Made by a program: the position numbers and the translations under genes. Source: Bog-756 sp035949055 (GTDB lineage: Bacteria; Actinomycetota; Acidimicrobiia; Acidimicrobiales; RAAP-2). Taken from it: DNA of 64,000 bases. The notes beneath the pieces were generated by a model, which saw nothing but the letters and a program-made list of their open reading frames with translations, was not told the origin of the DNA and did no database searches. Within the stretch, counting starts at the first letter, position 1. Every line of letters starts with the position of its first letter. Where the stretch lies: positions 1 to 64,000 of the forward strand of contig DASZIO010000002.1 of NCBI GenBank assembly GCA_035949055.1. Direction: 5' to 3'. Positions 40,444 to 50,821 of the stretch are shown here, piece by piece.

Positions 40444-41724
40444 TCAGGCTCGCGAGACCCGGGCGCCGAGCAAGGCCAGCTTGCCCTCGAGGTCCTCGTA
40501 GCCGCGCTCCACGTGATGGGCGTCGCTGATGGCCGTCTCGCCCTCCGCCACCAGGCCGGCGAGCACCAGCGCCGCTCCGGCCCGTACGTCGAATGCCCGT
40601 ACGGGCGCGCCCGACAGCCGCCCCACCCCGCGGACCACCGCGTGATGGCCCTCGGTGCGGACGTCCGCGCCCATCCGGCGCAGCTCCTCCACGTAACGGA
40701 ACCGTCCGAAGAACAGGTTCTCGGTCACGATGCCCACCCCGTCGGCCACCGTCAGGAGGGTGACGAGCAGCGGCTTGTAGTCGGTGGCGAAGCCCGGATA
40801 GGGCAGCGTGGCCACGTCGACCGCCCGGAGCCGATCCAGGCCGTCGCGGCTGGCCCGGAGGCCGCCCTCCACTTGGTCGATCGAGATCCCGGTAGCGGTG
40901 AGCTTGCGGATGAGCATCTCCATATGGTCGGGGCGTCCGTCCTCGATCACCACCTCACCCCCGGCCAAACCAGCCGCCACCAAGAAGGTGGCGACCACCA
41001 GACGGTCAGGGATCACTTTGTGGACGGTGGGATGCAGCTCGTCGACGCCTTCGACCTCGATGCGCGACGTCCCCGCCCCGGTGATGCGCGCCCCCATGCC
41101 GTTGAGAAACTCGGCGAGGTCCTTGACCTCGGGCTCGCGCGCCGCGTTCTCGATGACGGTCGTCCCCTTGGCCAGCGTGGCGGCCATCAGCACGTTGTCG
41201 GTACCGGTGTGGCTCGGGTACTCGAGCACCACCCGGGTGCCGACCAGGCGGGGCCGGGATGCCACCGTCGACTCGACGCGACCCTCGACATAGCCGTGGG
41301 AAGACTTGAAGGAGACCCCCATCGACTCGAGGGCGCGCAGGTGCATGTCGATCGGCCGCGGGCCGAAGTCGTCGCCGCCGGGCAGGGAGACGCGCGCCCA
41401 GCCGTGGCGGGCGAGCAGTGGCCCGAGCACGACCACCGACGCCCGCATCCGCTCGACCAGCTCGTAGGGCGCCTCGGGAATCACCTCAGCCGGCGTCGTC
41501 ACCACCAGCTCGTCGGCGGTCCGCCCCCGGCGGGCGTCGACCCCCATGGACCCGAGCACCTCGCCCATGATGTCGACGTCGGTGATGCAGGGGACATTGG
41601 TGAGCACGTGACGACCCTCGGCGAGCAGGCAGGCGGCCATCAGCTTGAGGGCCGAGTTCTTGGCGCCACCCGCCCGTACCGTCCCCGAGAGCGGCCCGTT
41701 GGGGGTGACGACGAACCGGTCCAC
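40444..41724 (-). CDS. murA: UDP-N-acetylglucosamine 1-carboxyvinyltransferase (Asp-type MurA)
   Basis: A 426-residue peptidoglycan enzyme that adds enolpyruvate from PEP to UDP-GlcNAc. GAKNSALKLMAACLL is the N-terminal KN motif, and RASVVVLGPLLARHG precedes the mobile loop. The loop reads LPGGDDFGPRPIDMH: Asp118 occupies the position of the fosfomycin-reactive Cys115 of E. coli MurA. The same change occurs in mycobacteria and confers intrinsic fosfomycin resistance. The GTG start begins VDRFVVTPNGPLSGTVRAGG; the open frame extends 50 codons upstream without support. Adjacent to meaB on the same strand. Confidence 0.94.
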   Translation of the reverse strand: MDRFVVTPNGPLSGTVRAGGAKNSALKLMAACLLAEGRHVLTNVPCITDVDIMGEVLGSMGVDARRGRTADELVVTTPAEVIPEAPYELVERMRASVVVLGPLLARHGWARVSLPGGDDFGPRPIDMHLRALESMGVSFKSSHGYVEGRVESTVASRPRLVGTRVVLEYPSHTGTDNVLMAATLAKGTTVIENAAREPEVKDLAEFLNGMGARITGAGTSRIEVEGVDELHPTVHKVIPDRLVVATFLVAAGLAGGEVVIEDGRPDHMEMLIRKLTATGISIDQVEGGLRASRDGLDRLRAVDVATLPYPGFATDYKPLLVTLLTVADGVGIVTENLFFGRFRYVEELRRMGADVRTEGHHAVVRGVGRLSGAPVRAFDVRAGAALVLAGLVAEGETAISDAHHVERGYEDLEGKLALLGARVSRA

Positions 41725-41838
41725 ACCCCAAGTATGGCCCGGCCACCCCCCGAGTCCCGTTGATACCGGCACCTCGTCTGCCGCGTCGGTGTGAAAGCGC
41801 CGGTCACATCCAGGGCGGAGCGGCCCGCCGCCAGCCAC

Positions 41839-41844
41839 TATCGT
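41839..41844 (+). promoter_or_regulatory. Candidate leaderless -10 box (TATCGT)
   Basis: TATCGT ends 8 nt before the GTG at 41853; no ribosome binding site is visible. Confidence 0.4.
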
Positions 41845-41852
41845 CATCGGCT

Positions 41853-42848
41853 GTGAGCGCCGAACCGCAGGCACCCGACCGCAACCTGGCCATGGAGCTG
41901 GTACGGGTGACCGAGGCGGCCGCGCTGGCCGCGTCGCGGTGGATGGGACGCGGTGACAAGGAAGGGGCGGACGGGGCGGCGGTCAACGCCATGCGCATCG
42001 TCCTCTCGAGCATCTCCATGGATGGGGTGGTCGTCATCGGCGAGGGGGAGAAGGACAACGCCCCCATGCTCTACAACGGGGAACGCATCGGGGACGGCAC
42101 ACCTCCCAAGGCCGACATCGCGGTCGACCCGATCGACGGCACGACCCCGACCGCACTGGGAAGGGGCGGCGCCCTGGCCGTCATCGCCGTATCGGAGCAG
42201 GGCACCATGTTCGATCCCGGCCCCTGCGTGTACATGGAGAAGCTGGCCGTCGGCCTGCCCGCGGTCGGGACCATCGACATCACGCGGCCCATCGAGGAGA
42301 ACCTCAAGGCGGTGGCCCAGGCCAAGGGCACCTCGGTGCGCGACCTGGCCGTGGCCATCCTCGACCGGCCCCGCCATGCCGAGCTCATCGGCGCGGTACG
42401 CAGCACCGGGGCCCGCATCCGGCTCCTCACCGACGGCGACGTGGCCGGGGCCATCGCCACCGCCTGGCCGGACACCGGGGTCGACCTCCTGGTCGGCATC
42501 GGCGGCACGCCCGAGGGGGTCATCGCCGCCGCCGCCCTCAAGTCGATGGGTGGGGAGATCCAGGGGCGCCTGTGGCCCCGCGACGACGGGGAGCGGCAAG
42601 CCGCCGTCGAGGCCGGATACGACATCGAAGCCGTCCTGACCACCGACGACCTGGTGCAGGGCGACAACTGCTTCTTCGCCGCCACCGGGATCACCGACGG
42701 CGAACTGCTCCACGGGGTCCGCTACGACCAGCTCGGCGCGACCAGCCAGTCCCTGGTCACCCGCTCGAAGTCCGGCACCGTGCGGCTCATCGAGGCCCGC
42801 CATCCCCTGCACAAGCTGGCCGAGTACAGCGCCATCGAGTTCGGCTGA
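41853..42848 (+). CDS. glpX: Class II fructose-1,6-bisphosphatase
   Basis: A 331-residue GlpX-type phosphatase. RNLAMELVRVTEAAALAASRW is the conserved start, followed by GRGDKEGADGAAVNAMR, the metal-binding VIGEGEKDNAPMLYNGE and AVDPIDGTTPTALGRG motifs, and TDGDVAGAIATAW. It removes the 1-phosphate from fructose-1,6-bisphosphate in gluconeogenesis and is the main such enzyme in actinobacteria. GTG start; upstream is the divergent murA. Assignment is secure on motif grounds. Confidence 0.95.
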   Translation: MSAEPQAPDRNLAMELVRVTEAAALAASRWMGRGDKEGADGAAVNAMRIVLSSISMDGVVVIGEGEKDNAPMLYNGERIGDGTPPKADIAVDPIDGTTPTALGRGGALAVIAVSEQGTMFDPGPCVYMEKLAVGLPAVGTIDITRPIEENLKAVAQAKGTSVRDLAVAILDRPRHAELIGAVRSTGARIRLLTDGDVAGAIATAWPDTGVDLLVGIGGTPEGVIAAAALKSMGGEIQGRLWPRDDGERQAAVEAGYDIEAVLTTDDLVQGDNCFFAATGITDGELLHGVRYDQLGATSQSLVTRSKSGTVRLIEARHPLHKLAEYSAIEFG

Positions 42849-42894
42849 CGGCACCCATGACCGGGTGGTCCCAACTGATCGGCACCGCGACGGG

Positions 42895-44595
42895 TCAGGG
42901 ATTGAGCGGATACAGGACGGCGTCGCCCGATGGGTGCACGAACCCGGCCAGGTCGACCAGCCAGTAGCCGCGCCCCGACGGCGTGCCCACCATCCCGCCG
43001 GCCTGCAGGCCGCCGAGGTCGTGCGGCTGCACCGGACCGCCGGTGGCGTCACCGAAGGCGTAGACCGTTCCGTTCTCGGTGGTCATCCAGTAGCCACCGC
43101 CGTCGGCGGTCGCGGCCAGGCCCGCCATGGGGGAGTCGATGGCCTGGCCACCAGCGGACCCATGGAAACTGGCGTTGAACGAGAAGATGCCGCCGTCCGC
43201 GGCAACCAGCCAGTAGCCGGAGCCGTCGGCGGTGGCGGCCATCCCCACGATTGGTTCGTTGAGCTGGATACCACCGGTCGAGCCGTCGAAGGGGGCGCCC
43301 CCGAACGGGAAGACACCGCCGTTCGCGGCGACCAGCCAGAACCCGCCGTTGGGGTCGGCGGCCATGCCCACGATGGGCGCGGCCCGAGGTGCCGACGACG
43401 GGCCCACGTCGGGAGCGTCCCCGAACGGCGTGACGTGCCCGAGCGCGTCGGTCAACCAGTAGCCGTGGCCGTCGGGAGTGGCCGCCATGCCGACGATCGG
43501 AACGCTCAGGTTGGCGGCGGCCAACGACCCGTAGAAGCCGGCGTCGCCGAAGGCGAGGACCTCGCCGTCGTCACCGGCCACCCAGTAGCCGTGTCCGTCG
43601 GGGGTGCGGGCCATGGCTGTGGCGACGGCCTCGAGCGGCGGGACGACCGCCATGCCCACCACCGGCGCGTTGAGGTGGGTACCGCCGGCCGAGCCCACGA
43701 ACGCGGCGTCCCCGTAGGCGAAGATGCCGCCATCGGACGCGGTGAGGTAGTACCCGCTGCCGCCGTTGGTGGCGCCCATCCCGACGACGGGCTGGTTGAG
43801 GTGGATACCCCCAGCCGACCCGTAGAAGCCGGCGGCACCGAAGGCGAAGATGCCGCCGTCGGCGGCGACCAGCCAGTAGCCCAGGCCGTGGTTGGCGGCG
43901 GCCAGGCCGACGATGGGTTGGTTGAGGTGGATCCCCCCGGTCGAGCCGTAGAACCCGGCTTTGCCGAAGCTGAACACCCCGCCGTCGGCGGCGACCAGCC
44001 AGTAGCCGGTACTACCGAGGCTCGGGGCCATGCCCACGATGGGGGCGTTCAGGTGCATCCCCCCGGTCGAGCCGTAGAACCCGGCATCGCCGAAGCTGAA
44101 CACCCCGCCGTCGGCGGCGACCAGCCAGTACCCGCCGTCGTCGCCGGTCGGAGCCAGACCCACGATGGGTTGGTTGAGGTGGATTCCCCCCGTCGATCCG
44201 AGGAAGGTGGCATCCCCGAAGCTGAACACCCCGCCGTCGGCGGCGACCAGCCAGTAGCCGGCGTCGCCGAGGCTCGGGGCCATGCCCACGATGGGGGCGT
44301 CGAGGTGCATCCCCCCGGTCGAGCCGTAGAACCCGGCATCGCCGTAGGTGAAGATGCCGCCGTCCGATGCCACCTGCCAGTAGCTGTCAGGGCCGGTGAA
44401 CGTGCGGGGACGGATCAGCCGCGGGTGTGGGGCCCCGCCGGGGTGGGCGGCGGCCAGCCTGGTCGGCCCGGCGCCCGCCCCCGCCGCGGTCGCCGCCAGC
44501 ACCGTCGTCGGCCCCACCGCCCAGACGAGCAGCACCACCCCGGCCGCGGCGCCCAACCGTGCGAGCCCAGTCCTCAACGTGCCCTCCGAGATCAT
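42895..44595 (-). CDS. Secreted repeat protein with eleven 42-residue repeats (beta-propeller-like)
   Basis: A 566-residue exported protein. Residues ~10-35 form a hydrophobic signal/anchor segment (LGAAAGVVLLVWAVGPTTVLA). Eleven full repeats of about 42 residues plus a partial twelfth follow, with the consensus GYWLVAADGGVFSFGDAGFYG then a STGGIHLNQPIVGMA linker; each likely folds as one beta-propeller blade or hairpin. Repeats 1 and 3 (APIVGMAPSLG) and 2 and 4 (NQPIVGL) match each other best, so the recent duplication unit is two repeats. Repeat 6 has a 12-residue insertion. Similar proteins are common in Acidimicrobiia. Surface adhesion or carbohydrate binding is possible but unproven. Confidence 0.85.
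   Translation of the reverse strand: MISEGTLRTGLARLGAAAGVVLLVWAVGPTTVLAATAAGAGAGPTRLAAAHPGGAPHPRLIRPRTFTGPDSYWQVASDGGIFTYGDAGFYGSTGGMHLDAPIVGMAPSLGDAGYWLVAADGGVFSFGDATFLGSTGGIHLNQPIVGLAPTGDDGGYWLVAADGGVFSFGDAGFYGSTGGMHLNAPIVGMAPSLGSTGYWLVAADGGVFSFGKAGFYGSTGGIHLNQPIVGLAAANHGLGYWLVAADGGIFAFGAAGFYGSAGGIHLNQPVVGMGATNGGSGYYLTASDGGIFAYGDAAFVGSAGGTHLNAPVVGMAVVPPLEAVATAMARTPDGHGYWVAGDDGEVLAFGDAGFYGSLAAANLSVPIVGMAATPDGHGYWLTDALGHVTPFGDAPDVGPSSAPRAAPIVGMAADPNGGFWLVAANGGVFPFGGAPFDGSTGGIQLNEPIVGMAATADGSGYWLVAADGGIFSFNASFHGSAGGQAIDSPMAGLAATADGGGYWMTTENGTVYAFGDATGGPVQPHDLGGLQAGGMVGTPSGRGYWLVDLAGFVHPSGDAVLYPLNP
43841..44350. repeat. Tandem 126-bp DNA repeats within the repeat protein gene
   Basis: Repeats 1-5 of the secreted protein correspond to tandem 126-bp DNA units with high identity; the strongest match is between units 252 bp apart, for example the stretch with GGTGCATCCCCCCGGTCGAG at about 44053 and 44305. 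The high identity points to recent amplification or gene conversion. Confidence 0.7.
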
Positions 44596-44716
44596 TCCGC
44601 CGACGCCTTCGGCCGCCGTCAGCTGCCTCCAGCGTCGCCGCCCGCACCGCCCCGGCGGCCAAGGCAGCGGGCATTCCTAGCACAGAAGGCCCTCGGGAGG
44701 CTCCGCTCGCCAGGGG

Positions 44717-45262
44717 TCAGGTGGGACCGGCCGCGGGACCCGAAGCCGCACCGGCGGGCGCACCGGCCTCGACCACCTCGAGCCGGACCTCGGCGCGCCG
44801 GCGGGCCGCCTCGGCCTCGGCCAGCTCGGGGTCGGCCTCCTCCTCCCCGGGCGCGGACCCCGGGGCGGCCCGTCCGCCGGATCCGGCGAGCTCGACCACG
44901 CGGGCGTCGGCCGCGGCCAGAGCCGTTCTGGCCCGGTCGACGTCGATCTCGGCGGCCAGCTCAGCCACACCGATGAGCAGGGTGACCCGGGTGCCGTTGG
45001 TCGACAGCCCCGCTCGGTCCTCGGCGGTCGGGTCGCGGCCGACCTGCACGAAACCTCCGTGGACCGCCACCCGTACCTCGTCGCCTTCGGCCCGCACCAC
45101 CCGAAGCACCCCCGGCTCGACCGACCCGACCAGGGGGGCGTGGCCGGCCAAGAAGGTGACGTCCCCCTCCCCGGTCCGGAGGATGACCTCGGTGGCCAGC
45201 CCGTCGACCAGCACGCGCTCGGGTGTGACCAGCTCGACGGCGAAGGTGTCGCTCTCAGGCAT
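44717..45262 (-). CDS. atpC: ATP synthase epsilon subunit
   Basis: A 181-residue epsilon subunit. FAVELVTPERVLVDGLATEVILRTGEGDVTFLAGHAPLVG is the N-terminal beta-sandwich (quoted as two segments: up to VLVDGLATEV, then ILRTGEGDVTFLAGHAP). VRVAVHGGFVQVG ends it. The C-terminal helical part runs ARTALAAADARV. It is about 45 residues longer than usual, with an acidic, Ala/Gly-rich tail rich in Glu and Arg. It is last of the atp operon, 16 bp after atpD. The true start ATG lacks support for the upstream in-frame ATG at 45328, which overlaps atpD. Confidence 0.9.
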   Translation of the reverse strand: MPESDTFAVELVTPERVLVDGLATEVILRTGEGDVTFLAGHAPLVGSVEPGVLRVVRAEGDEVRVAVHGGFVQVGRDPTAEDRAGLSTNGTRVTLLIGVAELAAEIDVDRARTALAAADARVVELAGSGGRAAPGSAPGEEEADPELAEAEAARRRAEVRLEVVEAGAPAGAASGPAAGPT

Positions 45263-45278
45263 GGCTGGGCCGGCCTGC

Positions 45279-46724
<1,446 letters not shown>

Positions 46725-46752
46725 CGGCGTCGTTCTCCCTTGGATTCGTCGA

Positions 46753-47718
46753 TCATGGTGTGACCGCAGTCTCGATCACGAGGCCGCCTTCGTCCTCGCC
46801 GGCCGCGGCCCGGAGGGCTTCCGCCCCGCCGACGATCTCCATGATCTCGGTGGTGATGGTGTCCTGGCGCGCCCGGTTCATGATGCGCGTGTACTTCTTG
46901 ATGAGCTCCCCGGCGTTGTCGCTGGCCGCAGCCATGGCCCGCTGGCGAGACGTCACCTCGGCGGCCGACGCCTCGAGCAGTGCGCCGAAGATCTCGGTCT
47001 CGGCGGCCCTCGGTGCCAGGGTCTCGAGCAGGATGGCCGCCTCGGGCTCGAACTCGGTGTACCCGGCGGGCCGTCCAGCTCCCTCCTCGGGCCCGGTCCC
47101 CTCTGCCGTCCGGTCCCCCTCGCCGCGGGGGTCGACCAACGGCAGCAATTGACGGGCCTCGACCTGCTGGGTGCCGGCGGAGATGAACCGGGTCGAGACC
47201 AGCAGCACCTCGTCGACCTCGCCAAGAACGAACGGGGTCAGGACGGCCGCGGCCACTTCCCGGGCGTCGGTGAACGTGGGCCGCTCGCTCATGCCGACGA
47301 ACGAGCGCTCGACGGGCTGGCGCCGGAAGCGGAAGTAGCTCTGGGCCTTCTTGCCCACGGTGAACAGCCGCTGCTCGGTCCCCCGCGCCGCGCCCTCGGC
47401 CAGCACCCGCTCGGTCGCCCGCAGGACCGACGAGTTGTAGGCGCCGCACAGGCCGCGGTCGGCCACCAGGGCGAGCACCGCCACCTTGGACACAGACTCG
47501 GGGGTGCCGAGCAGACGGCCCGCCGCCACCGGGTCGCCGAGCGCGGTCTCGAGGACGATACGGGCCATGCCCTGCTGGTAGGGCCTGGAGGCGGCGATGC
47601 GGGTCTGGGCCCGCACGATCTGGGACGCGGCGATGAGCTCCATGGCCTTGGTGATCTTCTTGGTCGACTCGATGCTCTTGATCCGTCGACGGAGGATGCG
47701 TTCTTGTCCGCCGGCCAT
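46753..47718 (-). CDS. atpG: ATP synthase gamma subunit
   Basis: A 321-residue central-stalk subunit, on the long side because of a middle insertion (residues ~185-215, Glu/Gly-rich). The N-terminal GGQERILRRRIKSIESTKKITKAM and the C-terminal MAAASDNAGELIKKYTRIMNRARQDTITTEIMEIVGGAEAL are the coiled helices that rotate in the hexamer (quoted here only as family hallmarks in parts: ESTKKITKAM and NRARQDTITTEIMEI). It is 28 bp before atpD. Confidence 0.96.
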   Translation of the reverse strand: MAGGQERILRRRIKSIESTKKITKAMELIAASQIVRAQTRIAASRPYQQGMARIVLETALGDPVAAGRLLGTPESVSKVAVLALVADRGLCGAYNSSVLRATERVLAEGAARGTEQRLFTVGKKAQSYFRFRRQPVERSFVGMSERPTFTDAREVAAAVLTPFVLGEVDEVLLVSTRFISAGTQQVEARQLLPLVDPRGEGDRTAEGTGPEEGAGRPAGYTEFEPEAAILLETLAPRAAETEIFGALLEASAAEVTSRQRAMAAASDNAGELIKKYTRIMNRARQDTITTEIMEIVGGAEALRAAAGEDEGGLVIETAVTP

Positions 47719-47721
47719 CGG

Positions 47722-49245
47722 TCAGTCCGCCCCGCCGATGTCGAACGCGTCGGTGAACGAGCGCAGGGCCGTCTCCAGCTTGTCCCCCTCGGGAAGGGCC
47801 CCGGACGCACGGATGGTCTCGAGCAGGTCGGAGTGGTTGGCTCGGAAGTAGGCGCGAAGCTCCGCCTCGTAGCGCTGGACCTCGGAGACCGGCACACTGT
47901 CCACGTAACCCTCGGACCCGGCGAAGATCACGATCACCTGCTCCTCGACCGGCACCGGCGCGTTGAGGCCCTGCTTCAACAGCTCGGTGAGCCGGTAGCC
48001 GCGGTCCAGCTGGGCCTGGGAGACCTTGTCGAGTTCGGACCCGAACGTGGCGAACGCTTCGAGCTCGCGGAACTGCGCCAGGTCCAGCTTGAGGGTCCCG
48101 GCCACCGACTTCATGGCCTTGATCTGGGCCGCGCCGCCGACCCGACTGACCGAGACGCCCACGTTGATGGCCGGACGCACCCCCGCGTAGAACAGCTCGC
48201 TCTCGAGGAACACCTGGCCGTCGGTGATGGAGATGACGTTGGTCGGGATGTAGGCCGAGATGTCGCCCGCCTTGGTCTCGATGATGGGGAGGGCGGTGAG
48301 CGACCCCCCGCCTTCCCGGTCCGACAGCTTGGCGGCGCGCTCCAGCAGGCGGCTGTGCAGGTAGAAGACATCACCCGGGTAGGCCTCGCGGCCGGGGGGC
48401 CGGCGGAGCAGCAAGGAGAGCTGGCGGTACGCCTCGGCCTGCTTGGACAGGTCGTCGTAGACGATGAGGGCGTGCTCGCCGTTGTCCATCCAGTGCGTGC
48501 CGATGGCGCAGCCGGCATAGGGAGCGAGGTACTTGAACGGAGCCGGGTCGGACGCCGAGGCCAGTACCACCACCGTGTAGTCGAGGGCTCCATAGCGTTC
48601 GAACGTGGCCACGGTCTGTGCCACCGACGACGCCTTCTGGCCGACGGCCACATAGATGCACTTCACCCCCAGACCACGCTGGTTGAGGATGGTGTCGACG
48701 GCCACAGTCGTCTTGCCAGTCTTGCGGTCACCGATGAGTAGCTCGCGCTGACCCCGGCCGATCGGGGTCATCGCGTCGATGGCCTTGATGCCGGTCTGCA
48801 GCGGTTCGTTCACCGGCTGGCGCCGCACGATGCCCGGGGCCTGGATCTCGAGCCGGCGCGTCTCGTCGGTGGCGATCGGGCCCTTGCCGTCGACGGGCTC
48901 TCCCAGGGCGTTGACCACCCGGCCTAGCAGCGCGTCCCCCACGCTGACCGAGAGGATGCGCCCGGTGGCCTTGACCAGCTGCTCCTCCTCGAGGCCGGTG
49001 TCGTCCCCGAGGATCACCGCGCCGATGGTCTCCTCGTCGAGATTGAGGGCCAGGCCCTCGGTGCCGTCTTCGAACTCGAGGATCTCGTTGACCGCGGCCC
49101 CCGGCAGTCCGGTGATGCGGGCGATGCCGTCGCCGACTTCGACGATGCGGCCGACCTGCTCGGTCCCGACCTCGGGGGTGTAGGAGTCGACGTGCCGTCG
49201 TAGAGCTGCGGTGATCTCGTCGGCGTTGATGGTCAGTTCAGCCAT
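47722..49245 (-). CDS. atpA: ATP synthase alpha subunit
   Basis: A 507-residue regulatory subunit of F1. GDRKTGKTTVAVDTI is the P-loop, and NVISITDGQVFLESELFYAG with RPAINVGVSVSRVGG is the family signature. The N-terminal MAELTINADEITAALRRHVD is standard. The ATG at 49245 is preceded by AGGAAGGG; an in-frame ATG 10 codons upstream has no support. It overlaps atpH by 8 bp and precedes atpG by 3 bp. Confidence 0.98.
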   Translation of the reverse strand: MAELTINADEITAALRRHVDSYTPEVGTEQVGRIVEVGDGIARITGLPGAAVNEILEFEDGTEGLALNLDEETIGAVILGDDTGLEEEQLVKATGRILSVSVGDALLGRVVNALGEPVDGKGPIATDETRRLEIQAPGIVRRQPVNEPLQTGIKAIDAMTPIGRGQRELLIGDRKTGKTTVAVDTILNQRGLGVKCIYVAVGQKASSVAQTVATFERYGALDYTVVVLASASDPAPFKYLAPYAGCAIGTHWMDNGEHALIVYDDLSKQAEAYRQLSLLLRRPPGREAYPGDVFYLHSRLLERAAKLSDREGGGSLTALPIIETKAGDISAYIPTNVISITDGQVFLESELFYAGVRPAINVGVSVSRVGGAAQIKAMKSVAGTLKLDLAQFRELEAFATFGSELDKVSQAQLDRGYRLTELLKQGLNAPVPVEEQVIVIFAGSEGYVDSVPVSEVQRYEAELRAYFRANHSDLLETIRASGALPEGDKLETALRSFTDAFDIGGAD

Positions 49246-50182
49246 CGGCTGGTTCCCTTCCTTGTGGCGTTGCATAGGGCCCCGTCCCGGACACCAGGAG
49301 GTGCTCCCTCAATTCGTCCAACCGGTGACGGGTGGTGCCGTCGACGAGTAGATCGCCGATCTGCACCACCACACCGCCGAGGAGCTGCGGGTCGATGGCC
49401 ACCTGGAGCTCGACCGGGGCGCCGGTCAGGCGGCCGAGGGCCTCGCCCATACGACCACGCCTGGCCTCGTCCACCTCGTCGGCCGCCTTGACCCGGGCCA
49501 CCCGCCACCCGCGGGCCCGAGCCGCCTCTTCGACCAGCCCGTCGAGGGTGGCCAGGATGTCCCGGGCCCGGCCACCCCGCACCGCGTAGGCGGCCAGCCG
49601 CCGAGTGGCCGGCAGGACCCGGTCACCGAGGAGGTCCGCGATGACCTCTTGGCGGACCGCAACGGGGAGATCACGATCTCCGAGCGCCCGCCGCAAGGGC
49701 CGGTTGCCCTCCACCGTGCGCGCGAAGCGGAACAGCTGGTCCTCGACTTCCTCGAGGTCGGCGGTGGGCAGGGTCTCGAGCACGGCGGCGGCATACCCCC
49801 ACACCCGGTTGCGCGACGCCAGCCTCCCGAGGATCGGCTCCTCTTCGGGCAACCGGGTCCCCGCCCCGCTGGCCGCCGCGGCGGCCACGCGGGCCGCCAG
49901 CCAGTGAAAGGACGCTTGCACCTCGGCCGGGGGGACCACCGTGACGGCCTGGTGCACGAGCCGGCGGACCTCCGGCCTCACCTTGCCGTCCAGCAAGTCG
50001 TCGAGGACCGCCCGGCGGGCCGATACCGGCACCGAGCCGTCGTTGATGGCCAGGGCCAACTCGGTGTGGGCGTCGACCAGCTCGGCCACCCCGCGCAACT
50101 CGGCGGCTGCGTCGGCCAGCGCGCCCGCCTCGGCGAGCGACTCCTCGACGGCGGCCAGGTAGCCCTGGAGGGCGGCGTTCAT
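49238..50182 (-). CDS. atpH: ATP synthase delta subunit with duplicated N-terminal domain
   Basis: A 314-residue delta (OSCP) subunit, against about 180 in E. coli. The C-terminal domain (~225-300) is normal, ending in LLGGVVVQIGDLLVDGTTRHRLDEL. The N-terminal half is duplicated: residues ~28-80 (LVDAHTELALAINDGSVP then ARRAVLDDLLDGKVRPEVRR) align with ~146-200 (FARTVEGNRPLRRALGDRD then VRQEVIADLLGDRVLPATRR). Both correspond to the second half of the helical N-domain that binds alpha at the top of F1. It overlaps atpF by 4 bp. It sits in the normal operon place, so it is the functional delta. Confidence 0.93.
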   Translation of the reverse strand: MNAALQGYLAAVEESLAEAGALADAAAELRGVAELVDAHTELALAINDGSVPVSARRAVLDDLLDGKVRPEVRRLVHQAVTVVPPAEVQASFHWLAARVAAAAASGAGTRLPEEEPILGRLASRNRVWGYAAAVLETLPTADLEEVEDQLFRFARTVEGNRPLRRALGDRDLPVAVRQEVIADLLGDRVLPATRRLAAYAVRGGRARDILATLDGLVEEAARARGWRVARVKAADEVDEARRGRMGEALGRLTGAPVELQVAIDPQLLGGVVVQIGDLLVDGTTRHRLDELREHLLVSGTGPYATPQGREPADG

Positions 50183-50721
50183 CCGCCGCCCCCTGCCACC
50201 CCGGCCGGCGCACCCGAAGTCTCGGCGCGGACTGCGGCGATGGCCTCGTCGATCAGCCCCTGGTGGTCCGAGGCCCGGATCTCGCGGCCGACCACCCGTT
50301 CCGCCGCGGCCAGCACGATCTGGCCCACCCGGGTGCTGACTTCCTCGACCGCGGCCTGACGGGCCACGGCCACCTCGGCCTCGGCCGCCCGTTCGATGCG
50401 CTCGGCCGCCTGTCGGGCATCGCCCTCGGCGGCGGCCACGATGCGCTCGGCGGTGGCGGTGGCCTGGGCCACGATGTCGCGGGCATGGGCGCGGGCCTGC
50501 TCGAGCTCCTGGCGGCGCTCGGCGTCGGCCACCTCGGCATCGGCCTTGGCCTTGTCGGCGGCCTCCAGCTCGCCGCGTATCTGGTCCTGCCGCTCGGTCA
50601 GCACCTTGTTCAGGTACGGGACCACGGTCCGACCGATGAAGCCGAGCACCAGGATGAACGCGATGAGGACGACGATGAAGGTCCCGTTCGGGATCAGGAA
50701 GTTGCTGTCTGCGATGAGCAT
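50179..50721 (-). CDS. atpF: ATP synthase b subunit
   Basis: A 180-residue peripheral-stalk subunit. NGTFIVVLIAFILVLGFIGR is the single membrane helix near the N-terminus, followed by a long charged, Ala-rich coiled coil (ELEAADKAKADAEVADAERRQEL and AAEGDARQAAERIERAAEAEV in parts). The ATG at 50721 is chosen because AAGGA lies 7-8 nt upstream; the ATG at 50730 (three codons longer) is an alternative. It overlaps atpH by ATGA. Confidence 0.95.
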   Translation of the reverse strand: MLIADSNFLIPNGTFIVVLIAFILVLGFIGRTVVPYLNKVLTERQDQIRGELEAADKAKADAEVADAERRQELEQARAHARDIVAQATATAERIVAAAEGDARQAAERIERAAEAEVAVARQAAVEEVSTRVGQIVLAAAERVVGREIRASDHQGLIDEAIAAVRAETSGAPAGVAGGGG

Positions 50722-50821
50722 GGCTGTCATCCTTGGGTGGGTTTCCGGCTGCTGTCGGGCAGCGAACCGCGGTGCGGCGCGGCGCGGCCGAGTTGACCGT
50801 GTCCTTCCGACAACACCGGCG

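Noticed and set aside
43841..44350. Possible CRISPR array in the 126-bp repeats
   Set aside because: Repeats are contiguous, in frame and encode protein; no unique spacers and no cas genes nearby.
42865..44976. Plus-strand frame of 703 codons with repeated EDAAVGGDQPVA-like units
   Set aside because: The repeats are the reverse reading of the 126-bp repeats; the minus-strand product has a signal peptide and a regular 42-residue fold unit.
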